Assembly: GCA_002310115.1 (NCBI GenBank)
Contig: DBYI01000081.1
Coordinates: 43,379-49,246, forward strand
Source: Ruminococcus flavefaciens
Lineage (GTDB): Bacteria; Bacillota; Clostridia; Oscillospirales; Ruminococcaceae
Length of the DNA: 5,868 nucleotides
Direction: 5' to 3'
Every line of letters starts with the position of its first letter. Position 1 is the first letter of the stretch. This document shows, in pieces, positions 1 to 5,790 of this stretch. Below the pieces are notes generated by a model. The model ran no database searches and was not told the origin of the DNA. It saw nothing but the letters and a program-made list of their open reading frames with translations. The position numbers and the translations under genes were made by a program.

Positions 1-3000
1 CCGAAACGCTGTCCGCCGAACTGAGCTTTACCACCCAGAGGCTGCTGTGTAACGAGTGCGTAAGGACCAACTGAACGCGCATGGATCTTATCGTCAACGA
101 GGTGGTGGAGCTTGAGGTAGTACATATAGCCCACAGTTACGCGGTTATCGAACTTTTCACCTGTACGTCCGTCATAAAGAGTAAATTTACAATCCTCTGT
201 AAATTCCAGAGCGTTCGGATTTATTACCTTATCCATTGCCTTGAGCTCGAACATATCGTCCTTGTGCTCCTTGGCATGGTCATTAGCCATTTTGAAACAT
301 TCACGGATATCGTCCTCATGAGCGCCGTCAAATACAGGTGTCATGATATGCCAGCCAAGTGCCTTACAAGCCATACCGAGGTGAACTTCAAGGACCTGTC
401 CGATGTTCATTCGTGAAGGAACACCAAGAGGATTGAGCACGATATCAAGTGGAGTACCGTCTGGAAGGAACGGCATATCCTCCTCAGGAAGTATACGTGA
501 AACAACGCCCTTGTTACCGTGACGACCGGCCATCTTATCGCCGACAGTAATCTTACGCTTCTGAGCAATGTAGCAGATAACGCGCATATTTACACCTGCT
601 GAAAGCTCGTCACAGTTATCTCTTGTGAATACCTTTACGTCAACGATAACACCAGATTCACCATGAGGTACCTTAAGCGAATTATCACGAACTTCTCTTG
701 CCTTCTCACCGAAGATAGCGCGGAGAAGTCTTTCCTCAGCTGTAAGCTCGGTCTCACCCTTTGGAGTTACTTTACCAACAAGGATATCGCCCGAATTAAC
801 TTCGGATCCTATGCGGATAATACCGTTTTCGTCGAGATTTGCAAGTGCATCGTCGCCCACATTCGGGATATCACGTGTGATTTCCTCAGGTCCGAGCTTT
901 GTATCACGGCACTCAATCTCGTATTCTTCTATATGAACTGATGTGAATACATCCTCTCTAACAAGGCGCTCGTTAAGAAGAACGGCATCCTCGTAGTTGT
1001 AGCCTTCCCAGGTCATGAAACCTATGAGAGCATTCTTACCAAGTGAGATTTCTCCGTCAGCTGTTGCAGGACCGTCTGCAAGCACCTGACCTTTCTTGAC
1101 ATCTTCACCTGCTGTAACGATAGGTCTCTGATTTACACAGGTACCCTGGTTTGAGCGCTTGAACTTGATAAGCTCGTACTTGTGCTCAACGCCATCAGTA
1201 TCAACCATAGTAATCTTATCTGCATCAACATATGTTACCTTACCATCATAGTCGGAAACAACACATACGCCTGAATCAACTGCAGCTTTGTACTCCATAC
1301 CTGTACCAACGAAAGGACGCTCTGTCTTGAGGAGCGGAACCGCCTGACGCTGCATGTTGGAACCCATGAGTGCACGGTTAGCGTCATCGTTCTCAAGGAA
1401 CGGAATCATAGAAGTTGCTACTGAAACAACCATCTTAGGTGAAACGTCCATGTAGTCAACCTTTTCGCGCTCACACTCGAGAATCTGCTCACGGAAACGT
1501 GCATTTACACGTGGCCTTGCAAGCTTGTTGTCCTCTGTCAGAGGCTCGTTTGCCTGAGCAACTACAAAGTTGTCCTCCATATCAGCTGTCATGTAAACAA
1601 CTTCATTTGTAACTACGCCTGTAGTCTTATCAACCTTTCTGTAAGGAGCCTCAACAAAACCATATTCATTGATCCTTGCGAAAGTAGCAAGATAAGAGAT
1701 AAGTCCGATATTAGGACCTTCAGGTGTCTCGATAGGACACATTCTTCCATAGTGACTGTAGTGAACGTCACGAACCTCAAATCCCGCACGGTCTCTTGAA
1801 AGGCCTCCGGGTCCGAGAGCTGAAAGACGTCTTTTATGAGTAAGCTCGGCAAGAGGATTGTTCTGATCCATGAACTGTGATAGTGGTGAGGAGCAGAAGA
1901 ACTCCTTCATAGCCGAAGAAATTGGTCTTATGTTGATAAGGGTCTGGGGAGTGAGAGTATTGACATCCTGAGTCTGAAGGTTCATCCTTTCACGGATACC
2001 GCGCTCCATTCTTGTGTAACCGATACGGAACTGGTTCTGAAGGAGCTCACCGACTGAACGGATACGTCTGTTTCCAAGATGGTCGATATCATCAACAGTA
2101 CCTACTCCCTCGCAAAGATTGAGGAAGTAGCTGATGGAAGCTCTGATATCATCAAGTGTAATGTACTTTGGTGAGAGCTCGTCTGCTTTCTTCTTGATAG
2201 TTTCCTCAAGCTCGTCTGCATCTGCAGCATTATCTATGATATCCTTAAGAACGTTGAAAGAAACCTTCTCATTGATACCATACTTCTCAGCGTCGAAATC
2301 AACATAGCCCTTGATGTCAACCATACCGTTACCGATAACCTTAACAGTCTTTTCCACCATGCGGACTGATGTTTCGCCGCGTTCATCAGTAAAATACTCC
2401 TTAGCTTCAACGTTTACATACGCACTGTAAACGCCTGCCTGCTCAATCTCACAAGCCTTGTCATAAGTAAGAGTCTCACCTGCATCGGCAAGTATCTCAC
2501 CTGTCATCTCGTTGACGATAGGTTCTGCAAGAGTTCTGCCTGAAAGACGTGAAGCGATGCCCAGCTTCTTGTTGTACTTATAACGTCCGAAACGGCAAAG
2601 GTCATACCTCTTCGCCTCAAAGAAAAGGTTATTGAGATGGCTTACTGCACTTTCAACCGTTGGAGGTTCACCCGGACGGAGCTTTTTGTACACGTCTATG
2701 AGCGCATCTGAGCGGTTCTTGGTCTGATCCTTCTGAAGGATAGTCTGTCTGAGACGCTCATCCTCTCCGTATATCTCGAATATTTCTTCATCCGTACCCT
2801 CTTCCCCGAGAGCTCTGATGAAAGTAGTTAACGGTATTTTTCTGTTCTTATCTATACGAACGTAAACAACGTCGTTTGAATCCTGTTCATACTCCAGCCA
2901 TGCACCACGGTTAGGGATTATCTGCGAGCTGAAGAGGTCTTTACCTGTCTTGTCCTTAGTGAATGAATAGTAAACACCCGGCGAACGAACGAGCTGAGAT

Positions 3001-3407
3001 ACGATAACACGCTCAGCACCGTTGATAACGAAAGTTCCGCTGTCAGTCATGAGAGGGAAGTCGCCCATATAGATCTCACTTTCGCTGACAGCACCTGTTT
3101 CCTTGTTTGCAAGTGTAGCGGTTGCTTTCATTGAGACCTGATAGGTAGCTCCTCTGGATTTACATTCTGCGAGAGAATACTTGGGAGTATCGTCAAAGCG
3201 GTAGTCTTTGAAGTTGAGGACGAGATTGCCGTTGTAGTCAGTGATGGCGGTCATCTCGCGGAATACCTCACGAAGACCTTCTTCCTTGAACCACTTATAC
3301 GAGTTCTTCTGTACCTCGATAAGGTTCGGCATCTCCAGAGGCTCGGTAATCTTACCGAAGCTCATTCTGACATTCTTTCCCAGCTGCTTAGGTGTAACAT
3401 TCACCAT
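1..3407 (-). CDS. rpoB: RNA polymerase beta subunit, 3' end beyond the window
   Basis: This is the beta subunit of cytoplasmic DNA-dependent RNA polymerase, which forms the catalytic core with beta'. The reading frame is open from ATG at 3407 to the left edge, giving 1135 complete codons. The start follows GGAGG (3416-3420) by 8 bases. The N-terminus reads MVNVTPKQLGKNVRMSFGKI. Conserved segments appear in order: the SGTFVINGAERVIVSQLVRS region; the rifampicin region at about residues 504-530 (LSQFMDQNNPLAELTHKRR, then SALGPGG); CPIETPEGPNIGLI; the GDKMAGRHGNKGV active-site lysine motif; and VTQQPLGGKAQFGGQRFG at the edge. The classical rifampicin-contact residues Q511, D514, H524 and S529 (E. 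coli 513, 516, 526, 531) are wild type. Homologues run about 1150-1250 residues, so only the C-terminal tail is missing. rpoC normally follows, which would lie off the left edge. The segments I translated across the gene show no frameshift. Confidence 0.99.
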   Translation of the reverse strand, partial: MVNVTPKQLGKNVRMSFGKITEPLEMPNLIEVQKNSYKWFKEEGLREVFREMTAITDYNGNLVLNFKDYRFDDTPKYSLAECKSRGATYQVSMKATATLANKETGAVSESEIYMGDFPLMTDSGTFVINGAERVIVSQLVRSPGVYYSFTKDKTGKDLFSSQIIPNRGAWLEYEQDSNDVVYVRIDKNRKIPLTTFIRALGEEGTDEEIFEIYGEDERLRQTILQKDQTKNRSDALIDVYKKLRPGEPPTVESAVSHLNNLFFEAKRYDLCRFGRYKYNKKLGIASRLSGRTLAEPIVNEMTGEILADAGETLTYDKACEIEQAGVYSAYVNVEAKEYFTDERGETSVRMVEKTVKVIGNGMVDIKGYVDFDAEKYGINEKVSFNVLKDIIDNAADADELEETIKKKADELSPKYITLDDIRASISYFLNLCEGVGTVDDIDHLGNRRIRSVGELLQNQFRIGYTRMERGIRERMNLQTQDVNTLTPQTLINIRPISSAMKEFFCSSPLSQFMDQNNPLAELTHKRRLSALGPGGLSRDRAGFEVRDVHYSHYGRMCPIETPEGPNIGLISYLATFARINEYGFVEAPYRKVDKTTGVVTNEVVYMTADMEDNFVVAQANEPLTEDNKLARPRVNARFREQILECEREKVDYMDVSPKMVVSVATSMIPFLENDDANRALMGSNMQRQAVPLLKTERPFVGTGMEYKAAVDSGVCVVSDYDGKVTYVDADKITMVDTDGVEHKYELIKFKRSNQGTCVNQRPIVTAGEDVKKGQVLADGPATADGEISLGKNALIGFMTWEGYNYEDAVLLNERLVREDVFTSVHIEEYEIECRDTKLGPEEITRDIPNVGDDALANLDENGIIRIGSEVNSGDILVGKVTPKGETELTAEERLLRAIFGEKAREVRDNSLKVPHGESGVIVDVKVFTRDNCDELSAGVNMRVICYIAQKRKITVGDKMAGRHGNKGVVSRILPEEDMPFLPDGTPLDIVLNPLGVPSRMNIGQVLEVHLGMACKALGWHIMTPVFDGAHEDDIRECFKMANDHAKEHKDDMFELKAMDKVINPNALEFTEDCKFTLYDGRTGEKFDNRVTVGYMYYLKLHHLVDDKIHARSVGPYALVTQQPLGGKAQFGGQRF

Positions 3408-3433
3408 AGGCGGAACCTCCTTGTATTTTTTTA

Positions 3434-3470
3434 CTGCATTTCCCTGCGCACACAGAGCATGGAACAGCAG
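3434..3470 (-). promoter_or_regulatory. rpoB leader hairpin next to the ribosome binding site
   Basis: The rpoB leader is about 178 nt (from about 3585 to 3408). Its last part can fold as CTGC (3467-3470) with GCAG (3434-3437), TTCC (3461-3464) with GGAA (3440-3443), and CTG with CAG nearer the loop, with a 2x2 internal loop and a 5-base bulge. It ends 13 bases before GGAGG. A competing fold pairs GGCAGC (3482-3487) with GCTGTT (3463-3468), using the same bases. The pairing is read from sequence only; a regulatory role is inference. Confidence 0.35.
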
Positions 3471-3517
3471 TTCTGTTTATAGCTGCCGTATCATAAGAAA
3501 AATTTTCTGCAAAACTA

Positions 3518-3547
3518 TTGACAAGTCTGTGCAAAGTATGCTATAAT
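3518..3547 (+). promoter_or_regulatory. Perfect-consensus extended -10 promoter facing rpoB promoter
   Basis: The -35 element TTGACA lies at 3518-3523 and the -10 element TATAAT at 3542-3547, with an 18-base spacer. TG at 3539-3540 gives a TGnTATAAT extended -10. Both hexamers match the housekeeping sigma consensus exactly. It reads rightward, away from rpoB and into the rpoB promoter, and no protein gene lies on this strand before the terminators at 3642 and 3764. Transcription would start near 3554. Confidence 0.75.
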
Positions 3548-3591
3548 ATCTTGCAAAATAGCGATACTATTCCATATTGATACATTATAAC

Positions 3592-3620
3592 ATTATAATA
3601 CAGTTTTTTTCCCATGTCAA
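3592..3620 (-). promoter_or_regulatory. rpoB promoter, perfect sigma-A type consensus
   Basis: On the minus strand, TTGACA (3620-3615) and TATAAT (3597-3592) are separated by exactly 17 bases, which is the ideal housekeeping-sigma arrangement. The start would be near 3585, leaving a leader of about 178 nt. A second TATAAT copy lies at 3589-3584 (tandem TTATAATG), but its spacing from the -35 is too long for normal use. This promoter gives rpoB a start of its own, separate from the upstream lipoprotein gene. Confidence 0.85.
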
Positions 3621-3641
3621 GGGGCTATGGAAAGATTTATC

Positions 3642-3680
3642 AAAAAGCGCCGAATTTGTAAATGAACGGGCGCTTTTTTT
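3642..3680 (+). terminator. Intrinsic terminator, probably bidirectional
   Basis: AAAAAGCGCC (3642-3651) pairs with GGCGCTTTTT (3669-3678) in a 10-bp stem around a 17-base loop, followed on the plus strand by a run of seven T (3674-3680). On the minus strand the stem is followed by five T, so it could also stop read-through from the lipoprotein gene before the rpoB promoter. On the plus strand it would end the candidate small RNA. Confidence 0.8.
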
Positions 3681-3763
3681 GTTGGTTTTTGAGAGGTGCA
3701 AATATTTGTTTCCATTAATGAAAATTAGGATATCAGCTTTGTATAAATTCACATAATAACAGC
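3681..3763. other. Spacer between two terminators, nothing recognised
   Basis: This is AT-rich sequence between the two hairpin terminators. I see no ribosome binding site with a plausible reading frame, no promoter of good quality and no repeat on either strand. The minus-strand frame that crosses this stretch also covers both terminators and the rpoB -35/-10 elements, so it is not a gene. Confidence 0.6.
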
Positions 3764-3796
3764 AAAGCGCTTGTGCAATACGCACAAGCGCTTTTT
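3764..3796. terminator. Intrinsic terminator after the TraB-like gene, bidirectional shape
   Basis: A perfect 13-bp stem (3764-3776 with 3782-3794) encloses the 5-base loop AATAC. It begins 12 bases past the stop codon of the TraB-like lipoprotein gene, so it probably ends the gntR-lipoprotein operon. The T run is better on the plus strand (3792-3796) than on the minus strand (TTT then GCTGTTATT), so it may also back up the terminator at 3642-3680. Both stems share the AAAGCGC/GCGCTTT base. Confidence 0.75.
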
Positions 3797-3807
3797 GTAA
3801 TTTTATG

Positions 3808-4848
3808 TCACTTTATAAGCTCGACCTTATAGCCCTTTTCTGTAAGAAGGTCATCTATCCCCTTCGAACCTGAAAAATGAGTAACTCCGATAACAACAAA
3901 GTATTTGTTTCCAGTTTCTATAAACTCTGCAAGCTTATCAGCCATATTCCTGTTACGCTTATAGAGATTCACCTCAAGGTAATTAGCATAATCATCATCA
4001 AGATCAGCCGATCTGTCGTTCCAGTAATACTCCTCGTCCAAGGCATCTACATCCCCCCTTGCCCAACAGTCATACTGATAGGCAAGATTTGACGTAAACC
4101 CTCTAATATCCTTGGATCTGCGAACTGTATCATATATCATAAAGTCACACAGTTCATCCGAACAAGCATCCATTATCTCAAGCTGGACGCTAAGATCCTC
4201 AAGTCCAAGAATTTCTTTTCCTTCCTGAGTTGCTTGAGTTAGATACTTCGAATCGATATTCTCCATAGCAAGGTTCTCGACTCTCTGAATGGAAACACCA
4301 TTAACCTGTGCTGCCCAGCCGTTTGCTGAATATCCATCCATGCTCTTGTCATAATACGAATACTTTGACAGATATTCTATAGCTGTTTCATAAGTTTCCT
4401 TGGATATATGATCTTTTACAGTAGTACCATCGGTATAAACAATATGGTTTGTATATTCCTGAAGCTGCTGCGGATCGAGCATAGCATTGAAATCCGACTC
4501 CATAACTACACCACTGCATTTCTGATATGCCTCATCCACATAATCAGGAAGATCCATAGTATACTTGGTAGCAAATCTCATGATACCCAGCATATACATT
4601 TCGTTTCCAGTTTTGTTATCTGTAACCTTCCACATTGCAGGCTTAGCCTTTTTAACCTTGATGTATGAGTTGATATCGTCAGTTTCTTTTTCTGTTGTAC
4701 CTGACGTAGTTTCCTTTTCCCCTTCTCCAGTAACTGTAGTTTTCGCATTTGTATCCGTGTCGTCCACAAGGATCTGATGCGAGCACGAAACAGCACTAAA
4801 AGCAATCAGCGCCGCAGAAAGAGCGGCAAAGAAACGTACCCTGCTCAT
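3808..4848 (-). CDS. TraB/GumN (Tiki-like) domain lipoprotein, altered first GxxH motif
   Basis: This is a 346-residue predicted exported lipoprotein. Residues 1-22 form a signal peptide (basic start MSRVR, hydrophobic FFAALSAALIAFSA, lipobox AVSC with Cys22). A Thr/Glu/Asp-rich linker (about 30-60) follows, then a TraB/GumN-family domain (about 70-346). Family marks are the N-terminal MYMLGIM strand, LPDYVDEAY, VVMESD (Glu117), GLE (Glu217), KRNRNMADKL and the C-terminal FVVIGVTHFSG (His324) with GYKVELI. Known relatives such as Tiki are metal-dependent proteases using two GxxH motifs. Here the first reads GIMR (88-91), so its histidine is replaced by arginine while the second is kept. Activity is therefore doubtful and the substrate unknown. 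An in-frame ATG at 4881 overlaps gntR and adds 11 residues; I chose 4848 because it has a ribosome binding site and gives a normal signal peptide. It is probably co-transcribed with the regulator gene, 13 bases upstream. Confidence 0.85.
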   Translation of the reverse strand: MSRVRFFAALSAALIAFSAVSCSHQILVDDTDTNAKTTVTGEGEKETTSGTTEKETDDINSYIKVKKAKPAMWKVTDNKTGNEMYMLGIMRFATKYTMDLPDYVDEAYQKCSGVVMESDFNAMLDPQQLQEYTNHIVYTDGTTVKDHISKETYETAIEYLSKYSYYDKSMDGYSANGWAAQVNGVSIQRVENLAMENIDSKYLTQATQEGKEILGLEDLSVQLEIMDACSDELCDFMIYDTVRRSKDIRGFTSNLAYQYDCWARGDVDALDEEYYWNDRSADLDDDYANYLEVNLYKRNRNMADKLAEFIETGNKYFVVIGVTHFSGSKGIDDLLTEKGYKVELIK

Positions 4849-4853
4849 AACAA

Positions 4854-4859
4854 TCCTTT
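4854..4859 (-). promoter_or_regulatory. Ribosome binding site that sets the lipoprotein start
   Basis: AAAGGA lies 5 bases before ATG at 4848, between the gntR stop (TGA at 4862-4864, directly followed by a second TGA) and the lipoprotein start. It supports the shorter start, and the close spacing suggests translational coupling of the two genes. Confidence 0.6.
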
Positions 4860-4861
4860 CA

Positions 4862-5533
4862 TCAGCCGAAGCTTCTATCAATTATATCATAATGTGCATC
4901 TATAGCACGGAAACAGAACTCAGTATCACCCGTAATGATTCCCTGTACCATTTTTTCGTGTGCGTCCTGAAGCTGTTCCTTAACATCCTGCCCTGATGTC
5001 GTCAGAAAATCATCTATCCATCTCATATACACTTCTGAAACAGCGTTCATAAATGTTATCCAGAAGCTATTTTCAGTAGCGTAAATAAGTGAATAATGAA
5101 AATCCCTGTCTGCTACAGTCTGTTTGCTAGTCCCCTCAGACTCCTTAAGATGATTGAGGGCAGCAACTATTTTTAGTTTGTTCTCCGAAGAGCAGCCTCT
5201 TGCTATAAGATAGCTGCATACAGTCTTTTCCATACTGCGTCTGAACGAACATATTTCCTCTTTCGAGGTCCTATTCATAAGCAGCATGACATCCATAGCC
5301 TTTGCGATAGAATCCGAGATATTATCTGTGAGATAATTTCCAGAGCCCTGTTTTCCATTGACTATACCGAGAATTTCAAGTCCTCTGAGCGCCTCTCGGA
5401 CAGTATTGCGGCTTATGCCAAGCTTTTCCGAGATACTACGCTCTGTCGGAAGCTTGTCCCCTACCTGCAGCATTCCGCTTCTGATAAGATCTAAGATATA
5501 GTCAATTGTCTTGCGGTATTCACTGTTGCCCAT
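4862..5533 (-). CDS. GntR-family transcriptional regulator, FadR/FCD subfamily
   Basis: This is a 223-residue cytoplasmic DNA-binding regulator. Residues about 5-68 form the winged helix: GDKLPTERSISEKLGISRNTVREALRGLEILGIV, ending in the GSGNYL wing. Residues about 90-217 form an all-helical FCD ligand domain. The four positions that bind metal in many FCD proteins appear present: Asp142 and His146 (DRDFH), His192 (DAHEK) and His214 (DAHYD). Such regulators usually sense small carboxylates through the metal, but the ligand here cannot be told. The length is typical. The start at 5533 follows AGGAGG by 5 bases. A consensus promoter lies upstream (5568-5596) and a palindrome at 5595-5616 could be its own operator. 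The only evident partner gene is the TraB-like lipoprotein downstream; no metabolic gene is visible nearby. Confidence 0.93.
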   Translation of the reverse strand: MGNSEYRKTIDYILDLIRSGMLQVGDKLPTERSISEKLGISRNTVREALRGLEILGIVNGKQGSGNYLTDNISDSIAKAMDVMLLMNRTSKEEICSFRRSMEKTVCSYLIARGCSSENKLKIVAALNHLKESEGTSKQTVADRDFHYSLIYATENSFWITFMNAVSEVYMRWIDDFLTTSGQDVKEQLQDAHEKMVQGIITGDTEFCFRAIDAHYDIIDRSFG

Positions 5534-5549
5534 AGCTTCCTCCTAAGCT
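5534..5549 (-). promoter_or_regulatory. gntR ribosome binding site displayed in a small hairpin loop
   Basis: AGCTT (5549-5545) and AAGCT (5538-5534) can form a perfect 5-bp stem whose 6-base loop is exactly AGGAGG (5544-5539). The stem ends directly before the ATG. A stem this short is weak and may have no effect; it could also be chance. Confidence 0.4.
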
Positions 5550-5567
5550 CAAAATTATTCAATTTAC

Positions 5568-5596
5568 ATTATAACACACTTTCTTTTGCAAGTCAA
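5568..5596 (-). promoter_or_regulatory. Promoter of the gntR-lipoprotein operon
   Basis: On the minus strand, TTGACT (5596-5591) and TATAAT (5573-5568) are separated by exactly 17 bases, one mismatch from the ideal housekeeping-sigma promoter. Transcription would start near 5561, giving a leader of about 28 bases. Such a strong promoter is consistent with control by repression. Confidence 0.82.
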
Positions 5597-5616
5597 GAAA
5601 TTAACGTTATATTCTT
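5595..5616. promoter_or_regulatory. Candidate operator for the GntR-family regulator
   Basis: This is a 22-bp imperfect palindrome with a TAACGTTA core (5602-5609) flanked by AAGAA (5595-5599) and TTCTT (5612-5616); 9 of 11 base pairs are symmetric. It overlaps the first two bases of the -35 element, so a bound dimer would block polymerase. Its position next to a gene for a dimeric regulator suggests autoregulation, but the site does not closely match a GntR consensus I know and the region is AT-rich. Confidence 0.4.
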
Positions 5617-5640
5617 ACAAAAGTCCATTTCAAGTTTAAA

Positions 5641-5660
5641 ATATGAAGATGTTTTGAAAT
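5641..5660 (-). other. Predicted omega RNA guide segment (flank of the IS element)
   Basis: TnpB omega RNAs read through the right end of their element into flanking DNA, and those first 16-20 bases act as the guide. Here that would be the 20 bases running left from 5660 on the minus strand. The boundary depends on placing the element end at 5661 and was not checked against an empty site. Confidence 0.4.
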
Positions 5661-5790
5661 GTGAACTCTCCCCTACCTAAAGAGGAAGGGGCTTCATAAG
5701 AAGAGTGGTATTTAAGTTTCCACCTAATCAGGCACCCCTTATTCTTACAGGCGTGTCCACTTCGCCACTACTGTATAGGACTGTTAAGTC
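5661..5790 (-). ncRNA. Predicted omega RNA (reRNA) scaffold overlapping the tnpB 3' end
   Basis: TnpB proteins use an RNA from the 3' end of their own gene and the right end of the element. Here the non-coding tail (5661-5727) carries the terminal hairpin at 5670-5691. AGTGG (plus strand 5704-5708) is complementary to two CCACT copies inside the tnpB end (5757-5761 and 5765-5769), which allows a longer-range pairing. The 5' end given is approximate. The call rests on family knowledge and position rather than a covariance match. Confidence 0.5.
5670..5691 (-). repeat. Right-end terminal hairpin of the IS element
   Basis: CCCCTTCC (5691-5684) pairs with GGTAGGGG (5677-5670) around the 6-base loop TCTTTA, giving an 8-pair stem with one T-T mismatch. 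Subterminal hairpins of this kind are recognised as single strands by the Y1 transposase TnpA of IS200/IS605 elements, and here it would also form the 3' stem of the omega RNA. Confidence 0.65.

Larger units (their letters stand above)
3554..3680 (+). ncRNA. Candidate small RNA between facing promoter and terminator
   Basis: A perfect promoter (3518-3547) and an intrinsic terminator ending in seven T (3674-3680) define a transcript of about 127 nt with no convincing reading frame. Its first 32 or so bases are antisense to the start of the rpoB leader. Inside it, TTTCCCAT (3608-3615) can pair with ATGGAAA (3627-3633) apart from one bulged C. I do not recognise it as 6S, tmRNA or another known family. 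Expression could act in trans as an RNA, or simply interfere with rpoB initiation. No transcript evidence is available here. Confidence 0.42.

Noticed and set aside
81..941. Plus-strand frames at 81-416 and 663-941 opposite rpoB
   Set aside because: They are antisense shadows of conserved RpoB coding sequence, with no ribosome binding sites and unnatural composition.
1613..1852. Minus-strand 79-codon frame inside rpoB
   Set aside because: It lies in a different frame over one of the most conserved parts of rpoB, where the RpoB frame is clearly the coding one.
3241..3546. Plus-strand 101-codon frame across the rpoB start
   Set aside because: It is antisense to the RpoB N-terminus and runs into the rpoB leader and the plus-strand promoter itself; no start signal is seen.
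3584..3589. Second TATAAT copy as an alternative rpoB -10
   Set aside because: It is 25 bases from the -35 element, too far for standard use, and has no other -35 at the right distance; it looks like a tandem repeat of the first.
3554..3680. 6S RNA as identity for the plus-strand transcript
   Set aside because: It is too short (about 127 against roughly 180-200 nt) and lacks the long rod with a central open bubble.
3585..3785. Minus-strand 66-codon open frame in the rpoB upstream region
   Set aside because: It covers both terminator hairpins and the rpoB -35 and -10 elements, has no ribosome binding site and no recognisable protein features.
3877..4805. Frames opposite or overlapping the lipoprotein gene (3877-4092, 4408-4668, 4565-4777, 4578-4805)
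   Set aside because: All overlap the well-supported TraB-like gene in other frames and lack ribosome binding sites or family motifs.
4849..4881. Longer start of the lipoprotein gene at 4881
   Set aside because: It would put an acidic 11-residue stretch before the signal peptide and overlap gntR, while the ATG at 4848 has AAAGGA at proper distance.
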